This document shows, piece by piece, positions 27,984-36,912 of a DNA stretch of 64,000 nucleotides. The notes under the pieces are model-generated. The model searched no databases. It worked only from the letters and a program-made list of their open reading frames with translations, and was not told where the DNA came from. The position numbers and the translations under genes were made by a program. How positions within the stretch are numbered: position 1 is the first letter of the stretch; the number at the start of each line of letters is the position of its first letter. The stretch is from positions 2,415,501 through 2,479,500 of the forward strand of contig NZ_CP049783.1 in NCBI RefSeq assembly GCF_015710975.1, written 5' to 3'. The DNA comes from Paenibacillus polymyxa. GTDB taxonomy: Bacteria > Bacillota > Bacilli > Paenibacillales > Paenibacillaceae.

Positions 27984-28421
27984 GGATTAACTTCCTACTT
28001 TCCATCTCTTCCCAATTAGATACCTCAGAGATTTTTGAAGGGGAAGAGCCAGCTAGGCTGGGTGTAATGATCCTTTCGTATAAATTGCCTGCATGATAAT
28101 CAGGTCTTGCATACGGCATAAGTTCCTATACCTGATTCAGCTTGATATGGCCCCCCCTCCTCCTTCGATAAAATAGATTAGCATGAGCTCCAAATAGTGG
28201 ATCTGTCACGACACCAGCGGAGTAGCTATTTAAATATCTCTTCATTATTCACATATGTATGCGAGCTAAAATTAAACATGACCCTTTTCATAGAATGGCG
28301 TTATTGGAAGCGTTTTATCGAATCATGAGGGATTTTGTAAAAATCCGTCGAAATGTTGATAGGTTTTTTTACTTGGCGTTAACATATGTGTTATACTGAA
28401 GAGGCAAAGGAGGCGTGCCCT
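27984..28421. other. Intergenic region between the giant gene and hpf
   Basis: This 438-base divergent region must hold both 5' control regions. For hpf a weak sigma-A-like pair is seen: TTTACT (28368-28373), 18 bases, TATACT (28392-28397). On the reverse strand a GAAGGAGGAGG followed by a seven-base G run (complement of ~28151-28168) has no start codon after it. No convincing promoter for the giant gene was found, including sporulation-sigma types. Confidence 0.5.
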
Positions 28422-28982
28422 ATGAACTTAACAGTACGAGGTCAACAGATCGAGGTTACCGACGCTTTGAAGGACTACGTTGAAAAGAAATTCAGCAGAC
28501 TTGAGAAGTATTTCGATGCACCCCCGACGTCTGATGGAAGTGTAACGTTAAGCACAACCAGAGATTTGCACACTGTAGAAGTAACCATTCCTTTGCCGGG
28601 GCTTGTACTCCGTGCCGAAGACGAAAGCGATGACATGTATGCATCCATTGATGCCGTGGTAGACAAGCTAGAACGGCAAATTCGCAAGCACAAAACTAAG
28701 CTTAACCGGAAATTCCGGCAGGAAGGTAGTTTGAAAACTCTTTTTGTGGAAGATCCAGCGGGTAGCGTGGCTGTTGCCGAAGATGAGGATGCGGAAATGG
28801 ATGAGCTGGAAGTCGTTCGTACCAAGCGTTTCTTGTTGAAACCTATGGATGTGGAAGAAGCTATTCTGCAAATGAACATGGTTGGACATAATTTCTTCGT
28901 ATTTTCTAATATTGATAATGAGGAAGTTAACGTAGTTTACAAACGCAATGATGGTAAATACGGTCTGATCGAACGAGAATAG
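28422..28982 (+). CDS. hpf: Long-form ribosome hibernation promoting factor (HPF)
   Basis: HPF binds the decoding centre of idle 30S subunits. The long form also dimerises ribosomes to 100S particles through its C-terminal domain. From ATG 28422 the protein has 186 residues; this start was chosen because AAAGGAGG at 28406-28413 lies eight bases upstream, whereas an earlier start at 28386 has none. The N-terminal domain (~1-95) begins MNLTVRGQQIEVTDALKDYV, with KLERQIRKHKTKL. The C-terminal dimerisation domain (~128-186) shows VVRTKRFLLKPMDVEEAILQ, then MNMVGHNFFVF. It sits upstream of secA, as in many Bacillales. Confidence 0.95.
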   Translation: MNLTVRGQQIEVTDALKDYVEKKFSRLEKYFDAPPTSDGSVTLSTTRDLHTVEVTIPLPGLVLRAEDESDDMYASIDAVVDKLERQIRKHKTKLNRKFRQEGSLKTLFVEDPAGSVAVAEDEDAEMDELEVVRTKRFLLKPMDVEEAILQMNMVGHNFFVFSNIDNEEVNVVYKRNDGKYGLIERE

Positions 28983-29074
28983 CCTGTGAAGCAGAAACTC
29001 ATCACATTTTAAAGTGAATAGAATGTTTTCGATTGAAGCATGCTTCATGGATATTAGGAAAATGATCATAACAC

Positions 29075-29115
29075 GAGCCTTATCCTTGCGAACCTGGCGG
29101 GATAGGGCTCTTTTA
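29075..29115 (+). terminator. Rho-independent terminator after hpf
   Basis: GAGCCTTATCC (29075-29085) pairs with GGATAGGGCTC (29100-29110) with one G-U pair, followed by TTTTAT. Confidence 0.85.
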
Positions 29116-29233
29116 TATGTTTATTGTAAACATGATTGAAAATTTCAGCTTGGACAGGTGTAACCAATTGTGTATTTCGTGCGTCAATTGTTTTGGTATC
29201 TTTAACCGGATGCAAATCTGGAGGCTGCTTGTG

Positions 29234-29262
29234 TTGCGGCATGTCCTACAAACTGTTACAAT
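29234..29262 (+). promoter_or_regulatory. Candidate sigma-A promoter of secA
   Basis: TTGCGG (29234-29239), a 17-base spacer and TACAAT (29257-29262) lie ~130 bases upstream of secA. The remaining 29116-29394 shows no gene. Confidence 0.5.
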
Positions 29263-29394
29263 TTATGCAAAGAACATCGCACGATGGGCTGGTATAGCCG
29301 GGCCTGTCAAACATATCGGGAATCAATTTCATCATGGACCCTTTCTTATTGTGAAATTGATTCTATTAATTGTTTTGCGCGAAAGGGGTAAACC

Positions 29395-31845
29395 ATGCTA
29401 GGAATTGTCAAAAAAATTTTTGGGGATACAAATGAACGTGACGTCAAACGTTTAATGAAGACGGTTGAACTGATCAATAAAATAGAGCCTGATTTTGAGA
29501 AGCTCTCGGATGAGGAACTGAAAGCCAAGACGGCGGAGTTTAGAGAGCGGATTGAACAAGGTGCTACGGCTGAAGAAGTGCTGCCGGAAGCTTTTGCAAC
29601 GGTTCGTGAAGCGTCCAAGCGGGTGCTGGGCAAACGTCACTATGACGTACAGATGCTCGGCGGTATTGCGTTGCACGAAGGAAAAATCGCAGAAATGAAA
29701 ACCGGTGAAGGTAAAACACTGGTGGGAACATTGCCGGTTTATTTGAACGCTCTGTTGGGCAAAGGTGTGCACGTGGTTACAGTCAATGACTATTTGGCAC
29801 AACGCGACAGCGGAGAAATGGGACAAATTTATAATTTCTTGGGAATGAGCGTAGGTCTGAACCTGGCCAATATGGATCATGCTGCCAAACAGGAAGCTTA
29901 TGCTTGTGATATTACGTATGGTACAAACAATGAGTTCGGGTTCGATTATCTGCGCGATAATATGGTGCTTTACAAAGAACAGATGGTACAGCGTCCGTTG
30001 TACTTCTGTATCATTGATGAAGTGGATTCCATTCTCGTCGATGAAGCTCGTACACCATTGATCATTTCAGGACAAGCTCAAAAATCGACCGAGCTATATT
30101 TTGCGGCTGATCGTTTTGTGAAGAGCCTGAATGTTGAAGAAGACTACACGCTGGATATTAAGGTGAAGTCAGTTGCTTTGACCGAAAACGGCGTATCCAA
30201 GGCTGAAAATTTCTTTGGTCTTGAAAACCTGTACGATCAGGAAAGTGTTACAATCAATCACCACATCGTACAAGCCTTGAAAGCTAACGCTATTATGCGT
30301 TTGGATGTGGACTATGTCGTGGCTGATGGTGAGGTCCTGATTGTCGATGAGTTTACAGGTCGTCTGATGGCTGGACGTCGTTACAGTGATGGTTTGCACC
30401 AAGCTATTGAAGCGAAGGAAAACATCATTGTCCAAAATGAAAGCATGACACTGGCGACAATTACATTCCAAAACTATTTCCGTATGTACCGCAAATTGGC
30501 GGGGATGACGGGTACAGCGAAAACAGAAGAAGAAGAATTCAAAAAAATCTACGGTCTGGAAGTGCTCCAAATTCCGACGAACAAGCCTAACCAGCGTGTA
30601 GATATGCCTGACGTAGTATACAAGAGCGTGAAGGGCAAATTCCATGCTGTAGTAGACGAAATTCTGGAGCGTAACAAAAAGAACCAGCCGATATTGGTAG
30701 GTACGGTTTCTATTGAAAACTCGGAGCTTCTTTCTGAAATGTTGAAACGCAAAGGCGTTCGTCATAAAGTACTTAACGCCAAATATCATGCGGAAGAAGC
30801 TGAGATTATTTCCCGTGCAGGTGAAGCTGGCGCGGTTACCATCGCTACTAACATGGCTGGACGTGGTACTGACATCGTACTGGGCGAAGGCGTTGCAGAA
30901 CTCGGTGGTTTGCACATCATCGGTACAGAACGTCATGAATCCCGTCGTATTGATAATCAGCTTCGCGGACGTGCAGGACGTCAGGGTGATCCGGGCTCCA
31001 CACAGTTTTACTTATCGCTGGGCGATGAGTTAATGAAGCGTTTTGGTGCAGATAACGTACTGAATATGATGGAGCGCTTGGGCTTCGAGGAAGATCAGCC
31101 TATCGAGAGCCGTATGATTTCGCGTGCTATCGAATCAGCTCAAAAACGTGTCGAAGGGAATAACTTTGATCAGCGTAAAGTCGTTCTTCAATATGATGAC
31201 GTGATGAATCAGCAGCGTGCTATTATCTACAAACAACGCCGTGAGGTGCTGGAATCAGAGAACATCAAGGAAATTGTGTTCGACATGATCAAGCCTGTCA
31301 TTGAGCGTGTAGTGGAAGCTCACTGTGGTGATGATATCCCTGAAAACTGGGAACTGGAAGAAGTTGCAGAGTATGTGAACAACAACCTGCTTGAGGAAAA
31401 CACACTTTCGCGCGACGATCTGTGGGGTAAGGAAAAAGAAGAGATGGTCGATATGATCTTCGAAAAAGTTACCAACAGATACCACAGCCGTGAAGAGATG
31501 ATCGGCGAAGAAATGGTACGTGAGTTCGAGAAGGTTATCGTATTGCGTGCGGTTGACAGCAAATGGATGGATCATATTGATGCTATGGATCAATTGCGTC
31601 AAGGTATTCACTTGCGTGCTTATGGTGGTACTGATCCATTGCGTGAATACCAATTTGAAGGTTTCGAAATGTTCCATGCTATGATCGCCAGCATCCAAGA
31701 GGAAGTTGCGACCTACATTATGAAAGCACAAATCGAATCCAACCAAGAGCGTCAGGCTGTCGTTGATGAAGATAAAATCTCGACGAGTGGCGAACCTGCG
31801 GCTCCCAAAAAGAAATCCGCTCCTTCGCGTCCGCGTAGAAAATAA
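29395..31845 (+). CDS. secA: Preprotein translocase ATPase SecA
   Basis: SecA drives post-translational export through SecYEG. The 816-residue protein has Walker A MKTGEGKT (101-108), DEAD-type [17 protein letters not shown], the preprotein-binding region, and motor domain 2 with [14 protein letters not shown] and [14 protein letters not shown]. The helical scaffold ([20 protein letters not shown]) is complete. The C-terminal linker ends APSRPRRK and lacks the CxCx8C(H/C) zinc motif found at the end of B. subtilis and E. coli SecA, so the protein is ~25 residues shorter than B. subtilis SecA. AAAGGGG precedes the ATG. Confidence 0.97.
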   Translation: MLGIVKKIFGDTNERDVKRLMKTVELINKIEPDFEKLSDEELKAKTAEFRERIEQGATAEEVLPEAFATVREASKRVLGKRHYDVQMLGGIALHEGKIAEMKTGEGKTLVGTLPVYLNALLGKGVHVVTVNDYLAQRDSGEMGQIYNFLGMSVGLNLANMDHAAKQEAYACDITYGTNNEFGFDYLRDNMVLYKEQMVQRPLYFCIIDEVDSILVDEARTPLIISGQAQKSTELYFAADRFVKSLNVEEDYTLDIKVKSVALTENGVSKAENFFGLENLYDQESVTINHHIVQALKANAIMRLDVDYVVADGEVLIVDEFTGRLMAGRRYSDGLHQAIEAKENIIVQNESMTLATITFQNYFRMYRKLAGMTGTAKTEEEEFKKIYGLEVLQIPTNKPNQRVDMPDVVYKSVKGKFHAVVDEILERNKKNQPILVGTVSIENSELLSEMLKRKGVRHKVLNAKYHAEEAEIISRAGEAGAVTIATNMAGRGTDIVLGEGVAELGGLHIIGTERHESRRIDNQLRGRAGRQGDPGSTQFYLSLGDELMKRFGADNVLNMMERLGFEEDQPIESRMISRAIESAQKRVEGNNFDQRKVVLQYDDVMNQQRAIIYKQRREVLESENIKEIVFDMIKPVIERVVEAHCGDDIPENWELEEVAEYVNNNLLEENTLSRDDLWGKEKEEMVDMIFEKVTNRYHSREEMIGEEMVREFEKVIVLRAVDSKWMDHIDAMDQLRQGIHLRAYGGTDPLREYQFEGFEMFHAMIASIQEEVATYIMKAQIESNQERQAVVDEDKISTSGEPAAPKKKSAPSRPRRK

Positions 31846-32286
31846 CGGATTGAAATTAAGGGATAGGTCTTGATATACACTATCCTCTGCAATGCATATA
31901 ATGGCAGGCGGCAGTTCAACCACTGACCGTCGGCCATTTTGTGCCATCAGGGGACGACACTGATGTATTCAATATAACTCTTCTGCGAGATGGCCAGGTT
32001 GAATATGGTGATGACTGTGCTCTCCTAGTTCTTTTAAAACAATTATGACAAGCAAGTAGGTCCCTGCTTGCTTGTCAGTGAATTCAGCAGTTGATCTGGC
32101 TCACATACCAGAGCCTGTTATTTAAAAGCAGTTTGACTTTACGGCGGTCGGGAGCGAAGCGGAGGATTTAAATCTGGAGAAGCGTCAGCGTTCGTAAGAT
32201 CAAATCATTCGCGCAGCGTCTCTTACCCAGCCGTAACTCAAAACGCTTTACTCCCCCTAACCCTATATTAAAAGGAGAATGACACC
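31846..32286. other. secA-prfB intergenic region with hairpins
   Basis: This 441-base stretch has no convincing gene. It contains an 11-base perfect stem, TGACAAGCAAG (32046-32056) with CTTGCTTGTCA (32067-32077), not followed by a T-run. A shorter GGCTC/GAGCC hairpin lies near 32097-32114. The region ends with the AAAAGGAG ribosome site of prfB at ~32271-32278. No clear secA terminator was recognised. Confidence 0.6.
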
Positions 32287-33400
32287 ATGATTGATCCAAG
32301 TGTAAAACATGATTTACGAGAAATAGGCAAGAAACTAACAAACCTTAGGGGGTCTCTTTGACTTAGATCTCAAACAGGAAATGATCGCGAACTTTGAGGA
32401 AAAGATGGCAGCGCCTGATTTTTGGGATGATAACGAAAAGGCCCAAGGCGTAATTGCTGAAATGAATGCTGTGAAATCTTCTGTGGACAGCTATGAACAG
32501 CTGCGTCAGGAATATGAAGATGCAGGTATGATGGTTGAGCTGGCTGAAGAAGAAGGCGATGAAGCGCTGGCTGGAGAAGTTGAAAACAGTATCAAATCCC
32601 TGCTGAGCAAGCTGGAGGAATTTGAGCTGCAATTGCTTTTAAATCAGCCCTATGACAAGCTTAATGCTATTCTGGAGCTGCACCCGGGGGCAGGCGGTAC
32701 CGAGTCTCAGGACTGGGGACAAATGCTGCTGCGTATGTATACACGCTGGGGTGAAAAACGAGGCTTTAAGGTAGAGACCCTGGATTATCTGGCAGGTGAT
32801 GAAGCGGGAATTAAGAGTGTAACCCTCTTGATCAAAGGCTACAATGCCTACGGTTATCTCAAGGCGGAGAAAGGCGTACATCGGTTGGTTCGCATCTCTC
32901 CATTTGATTCCTCCGGTCGTCGACATACATCGTTCGTGTCTTGTGATGTAGTACCGGAAATTGCGGATGATGTGGATATTGAGATCCGCACGGAAGATCT
33001 TAAAATTGATACGTACCGGGCCAGCGGTGCAGGTGGTCAGCATATTAATACGACCGACTCGGCTGTTCGGATTACGCATTTGCCTACCGGTATTGTCGTG
33101 ACTTGCCAAAATGAACGCTCCCAGATCAAGAACCGTGAACGTGCGATGACGATGCTTCGTTCCAAGCTCTACGAGCGCAAGATTGAAGAACAACAGCAGC
33201 AATTGGACGAAATTCGTGGTGAACAGTCCGACATTGCATGGGGCAGCCAAATTCGCTCCTACGTGTTCCATCCATATAGCATGGTTAAGGATCACCGTAC
33301 CAGCGTGGAAACTGGCAATGTAGGAGCTGTTATGGATGGCGATCTCGATCCGTTCATCGATGGTTACCTGCGCAGCCAAATTAAGCTGGACGCAGAATAA
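32287..33400 (+). CDS. prfB: Peptide chain release factor 2 (RF2), with programmed +1 frameshift
   Basis: RF2 ends translation at UGA and UAA. The gene starts at ATG 32287 in one frame and meets an in-frame TGA after 24 codons (32359-32361). Reading continues in the +1 frame from GAC 32360 to the stop at 33400, giving about 370 residues. The RF2 specificity tripeptide SPF ([12 protein letters not shown]) and the catalytic GGQ ([17 protein letters not shown]) are intact. The first-frame peptide starts [17 protein letters not shown], matching the RF2 N-terminus, so the frameshift is real and not a sequencing error. It is followed by a terminator. Confidence 0.96.
32347..32362 (+). promoter_or_regulatory. 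RF2 autoregulatory frameshift site
   Basis: The internal Shine-Dalgarno-like AGGGGG (32347-32352) lies three bases before CTT TGA C (32356-32362). This is the classic RF2 slip site: low RF2 leaves the UGA slowly decoded, and the ribosome slips +1 on CUU. Confidence 0.96.
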
Positions 33401-33413
33401 TTGTCTGTACGTT

Positions 33414-33460
33414 TTCCTACAGAACCGCAGTCTACGTGCCTGCGGCCTGTAGGAATTTTT
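33414..33460 (+). terminator. Rho-independent terminator after prfB
   Basis: TTCCTACAG (33414-33422) pairs with CTGTAGGAA (33447-33455), with an inner GCAG/CTGC helix, and is followed by TTTTT. Confidence 0.88.
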
Positions 33461-33493
33461 GTGTGACGGTATTTTTATTAAAGGAGAACGTGA

Positions 33494-34396
33494 ATGATGT
33501 CTCAATTGAACCCTCCCACTGCCCGCCGAAGAAGGCGTAAGCCTCTGATTGCCGCCAGTGGACCAGCGCGTAACGTGACCGATGTTTTGCTAATTATACT
33601 CGGCTCCTTCATTACAGCGTTGACCTTTAACATGTTCTTGCTGCCCAACCGGATTGCATCCGGGGGTGTATCTGGCTTGTCTATCTTGGGCGAGGAGCTG
33701 TTTGGCCTGGAACCGGCCTATACGCAATGGGGAATGAACATTCCGTTATTTATAGCAGGAGTACTGCTGTTAGGAAAAAAGTATGGCTTGCGTTCCCTGC
33801 TGGGCAGCATCATGCTGCCACTATTTGTTTATGTGACGAAGGATTGGGCAGTCCCGACAACCAATCCGTTGCTGGCTTCGCTGTATGGTGGAATCGGAGT
33901 AGGATTGGGCTTGGGCACTGTGTTTCGTGGCAGAGGCTCGACGGGTGGACTGGCTATTTTAGCACAGATTATTCAAAAGTATACCGGTTTTAGCCTTTCC
34001 CTTTGTGTCATGCTGATGGATGGCACGGTAATCACACTAGCTGGTTTCGCCCTATCGCCGGAGCGAGCTCTGTATGCATTGATTGGCTTGTTTGTAACCG
34101 GCAAGGTTATTGATGCTGTAGAAATGGGACTGGGCTACTCCAAAGTGGCTTACATCATATCCAATCAAAAGGAAAAGATCACGCAAACTATTTTACAGGA
34201 TTTGGATCGGGGTTTGACAGAGCTTGCAGGACGGGGGGGTTACACGAACGAAGAACGTCCTGTACTTATGGTTGTAGTCGGGCAAAACGAGGTAACCCGC
34301 CTCAAAACGCTCGTTCGCTTGGTAGACCCGGAAGCTTTTGTGATTATTAGTAATACACGTGAGGTATTGGGTGAAGGGTTCAAAAGGGAAGGCTAG
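33494..34396 (+). CDS. YitT family membrane protein (DUF161/DUF2179)
   Basis: A 300-residue integral membrane protein of the YitT family, common in multiple copies in Bacillales, with no firmly known function. After a basic N-terminus (residues 1-25) there are about five hydrophobic segments (e.g. VLLIILGSFITALTFNMFLL; IPLFIAGVLLLG; TGFSLSLCVMLMDGTVITLA). GLGLGTVFRGRGSTGGLAIL is the family hallmark. The cytosolic C-terminal ~80 residues are the DUF2179 ferredoxin-like domain (GGYTNEERPVLMVVVGQNEV). ATG 33494 or 33497 can be used, with AAGGAG at 33481-33486. Confidence 0.9.
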   Translation: MMSQLNPPTARRRRRKPLIAASGPARNVTDVLLIILGSFITALTFNMFLLPNRIASGGVSGLSILGEELFGLEPAYTQWGMNIPLFIAGVLLLGKKYGLRSLLGSIMLPLFVYVTKDWAVPTTNPLLASLYGGIGVGLGLGTVFRGRGSTGGLAILAQIIQKYTGFSLSLCVMLMDGTVITLAGFALSPERALYALIGLFVTGKVIDAVEMGLGYSKVAYIISNQKEKITQTILQDLDRGLTELAGRGGYTNEERPVLMVVVGQNEVTRLKTLVRLVDPEAFVIISNTREVLGEGFKREG

Positions 34397-34446
34397 CATG
34401 ATATGGTCTTCTGGACGCTTGCTCTTAACTGAATCAATGCAGAAGA

Positions 34447-34472
34447 GCCCACTGATGTAGTGGGCTTTTCTC
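34447..34472 (+). terminator. Rho-independent terminator after the yitT-type gene
   Basis: GCCCACT (34447-34453) pairs with AGTGGGC (34459-34465), followed by TTTT. It lies between convergent genes. Confidence 0.85.
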
Positions 34473-34489
34473 TTTTCAGAACAGCTTTA

Positions 34490-35410
34490 TCAAGCCTTTT
34501 TTGGTAACAGATCAAGCCAATCTGCTGCTTGTCCTTGATTAAAATATGAGGTCGGTACTCCTTTTACTCCGGTTTTGACCATAAATAAACCGCCTGCTAG
34601 TGGTTGATCGGTATTATCGCCATCTTGAGCAGTTGTGATATACAACTCATCCAGATGTTCACCGCCAAAAGCACATGAAGTCACACAATTGACTGGAAGT
34701 GAAACCTCAGCAATTACTTCTCCCTGAGCAGAATGGATACGAGAAACGCGTTTACCGCCCCAACGCGCGATCCACAACATGCCCTCTGCATCGATGGTCA
34801 TGCCATCTGGATATCCTTCACTTTCATCCAATCTAGCTATCACTTGCTTATTCTTAATGGTTCCCTGTGTCACATCGTAATCGAAGGAGACCACTTCCAA
34901 GGTCGGAGTATCGATATAATACATGGTACGATGATCTGAGCTCCAGGCTAAGCCATTAGATGTGGAAGCTTTATCGATCAGTAAGAAGACGCTTCCCTTT
35001 GTGGTCAGACTATACAACGCTCCTTGCGCGCGTTCGCCATTTAAACTCATAGTTCCTGCCAAAAAACGTCCGGCAGGATCACATTTACCATCATTAAATC
35101 GATTGCCTGTTCTACCTTCCTCAGGATCATGGATCAATACTTTCATTCCGGTCTCTATATCCAGACAATATAGACCGCTGATCATGGCCACGATTACTTT
35201 ATTTTTAAGATAAGGTACAACTGCACTAATATGTTCGCCCACATCTATGGTACGATCTGTGCCTGTAGATGGATCGTAAATGTGTAATTGAAAACCCTCA
35301 ATATCGACCCAAAATAAACGTTGCGACTGATGATCCCAACTGGGACCCTCGCCTAACTTGGCTTTAGCATCTATCACTAAATTCGCTGTATATGTTTTGA
35401 TGTGTAGCAC
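34490..35410 (-). CDS. SMP-30/gluconolactonase family protein
   Basis: A 306-residue cytosolic six-bladed beta-propeller of the SMP-30/gluconolactonase/LRE family, which hydrolyses sugar lactones using a divalent metal. Family metal-site motifs are present: LGEGPSWD (first Glu ligand, ~residue 20), NRFNDGKCDPAGRFLAGTM, TSNGLAWSSDH (Asn ligand) and YPDGMTIDAEG (Asp ligand), then GMLWIARWGG. The substrate cannot be told. The annotated start is GTG, with TTAGGGG touching it and no better alternative, so the exact N-terminus is uncertain. It stands alone, convergent with the yitT-type gene. Confidence 0.88.
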   Translation of the reverse strand: MLHIKTYTANLVIDAKAKLGEGPSWDHQSQRLFWVDIEGFQLHIYDPSTGTDRTIDVGEHISAVVPYLKNKVIVAMISGLYCLDIETGMKVLIHDPEEGRTGNRFNDGKCDPAGRFLAGTMSLNGERAQGALYSLTTKGSVFLLIDKASTSNGLAWSSDHRTMYYIDTPTLEVVSFDYDVTQGTIKNKQVIARLDESEGYPDGMTIDAEGMLWIARWGGKRVSRIHSAQGEVIAEVSLPVNCVTSCAFGGEHLDELYITTAQDGDNTDQPLAGGLFMVKTGVKGVPTSYFNQGQAADWLDLLPKKA

Positions 35411-35689
35411 CCCTAACGTATAGGTTTATTTTCGTACATACTCACTCTTTATACCCTATTCAATGTCCAACGAATACATAAGTGCAGCAAATGTATAAAC
35501 CGGATGAATACCAATATACAACATAATATATAAAGGGAACGCTCCTTTTCTTATGCAAAATAGAAGACTAGATTCGCAAGGGGGTCTGTCTTTTTTGTTT
35601 TCCTTAATTTTAGCCTGTACAGCTTGGCGGCCAAAAGAATGGGCAAGGGTGCATATTTTAAATTTGGAGGAATAACATGACATGAGGTG
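35411..35689. other. Intergenic region before argC
   Basis: Divergent region between the lactonase gene and argC. Short ORFs here overlap in several frames without ribosome sites. No RNA gene or T-box was recognised. Confidence 0.5.
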
Positions 35690-35718
35690 TTGTATTTATA
35701 TGAATAGAGTCGTATAAT
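35690..35718 (+). promoter_or_regulatory. Sigma-A promoter of the arg operon
   Basis: TTGTAT (35690-35695), a 17-base spacer and a perfect TATAAT (35713-35718) lie ~40 bases upstream of argC. Confidence 0.75.
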
Positions 35719-35733
35719 AATACATATTTCATA
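35699..35733 (+). promoter_or_regulatory. Possible ArgR/AhrC operator half-sites over the arg promoter
   Basis: TATGAATA at 35699-35706 and TATTTCATA at 35725-35733 resemble the two arms of ARG boxes (TGAAT...ATTCA). They flank and overlap the -10 box, which fits arginine-dependent repression. The match is partial and the spacing is not canonical for a single 18-base box. Confidence 0.35.
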
Positions 35734-35755
35734 GGGACGGAATGGAGGAAGGTCT

Positions 35756-36805
35756 GTGAGCAGCAAGCTAAAGGTAGCAATTGTCGGTTCCACTGGATAT
35801 GGCGGAGTGGAGCTGATTCGATTTTTGGTTCATCATCCGCAGGTGGAGATTGTATCTGTTATTTCTTCATCCAGCGCGGGTGTCCCGATTAGTGATGGGT
35901 TTCCACATCTGACGGATATTGTGGTACAGGATTTGGACGGTGTCGATATCCATGAAATTGCTGCCAAGGCTGATCTGGTTTTCACAGCTACGCCATCAGG
36001 CGTTAGCACCAAATTAGTGCCACAGCTTCTGGATGTCGGACTGAAGGTGATTGACCTTTCCGGGGACTTTAGGCTCCGAAGCGGGGAAGCGTATGAAGCA
36101 TGGTACAAAAAGCCTGCGGCTTCACCCGAGTATCTCAAGCAAGCCGTTTACGGACTCAGCGAGGTGTATGCAGAAAAGCTTGCTGGTGTTTCTTTTATTT
36201 CGAATCCAGGCTGCTATCCCACGGCGACACTATTGGGAATTATTCCTGCCTTAAAGGCAGATTGGATTGACCATCGGTCACTGATTGTGGATGCTAAATC
36301 CGGGGTATCCGGCTCCGGTCGGGGAACAAGTCTTGTTTCACATTATGCGGAGATGAATGAGAATTTTAAGGCTTATAAGGTGAATAAGCACCAACATATC
36401 CCTGAGATCGAACAGGTATTGGGTGATGTTGTGGGCGAGGACGTTACAATTACGTTTACGACACAGCTGGTGCCTATGACGCGAGGAATCATGAGCACAA
36501 TTTATGTCACGTTGAAAGGTGATCATACGGATCAGGATCTTATCGGGTTATACCGGGATTATTATAAAGGCCATCCTTTTGTCCGCGTACGTGGCGAAGG
36601 TATATGGCCGGCAACAAAAGAAGTATTTGGTTCAAACTACTGCGACATCGGTTTTGCAGCAGATGCCCGTACTGGGCGTCTTACGATTATTTCTGTCATT
36701 GATAATGTTGTGAAGGGTGCCGCTGGGCAGGCGATTCAGAATTTAAATTTGATGATGGGATGGGAGGAGAACCTCGGACTGGGCTTCATACCGGTATATC
36801 CGTAA
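35756..36805 (+). CDS. argC: N-acetyl-gamma-glutamyl-phosphate reductase
   Basis: ArgC is the NADPH-dependent third step of arginine synthesis, reducing N-acetylglutamyl phosphate to the semialdehyde. The 349-residue protein has the Rossmann start VAIVGSTGYGGVELIRFL, the catalytic cysteine in FISNPGCYPTATLLG, and HQHIPEIEQVLG with the catalytic His. The start is GTG 35756, with GGAGG at 35744-35748. It is first of seven consecutive arg genes. Confidence 0.97.
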   Translation: MSSKLKVAIVGSTGYGGVELIRFLVHHPQVEIVSVISSSSAGVPISDGFPHLTDIVVQDLDGVDIHEIAAKADLVFTATPSGVSTKLVPQLLDVGLKVIDLSGDFRLRSGEAYEAWYKKPAASPEYLKQAVYGLSEVYAEKLAGVSFISNPGCYPTATLLGIIPALKADWIDHRSLIVDAKSGVSGSGRGTSLVSHYAEMNENFKAYKVNKHQHIPEIEQVLGDVVGEDVTITFTTQLVPMTRGIMSTIYVTLKGDHTDQDLIGLYRDYYKGHPFVRVRGEGIWPATKEVFGSNYCDIGFAADARTGRLTIISVIDNVVKGAAGQAIQNLNLMMGWEENLGLGFIPVYP

Positions 36806-36912
36806 GTAGCACGTAAACGCAACAGGTACAGGAGAACGACAGCGGGCAGGTTTGAGAACGCAAGCGTCCGGCTGCCATTCATTCCTTATAATGCGGGCGA
36901 GGGCACATAATT

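Noticed and set aside
29117..29401. 94-residue ORF between hpf and secA
   Set aside because: No ribosome site, runs into the secA start, and overlaps the candidate secA promoter.
30169..30936. 255-residue reverse-strand ORF within secA
   Set aside because: Antisense shadow of a highly conserved gene.
32381..33400. prfB as a gene beginning at ATG 32381
   Set aside because: The upstream frame encodes the conserved RF2 N-terminus and the frameshift signal is intact.
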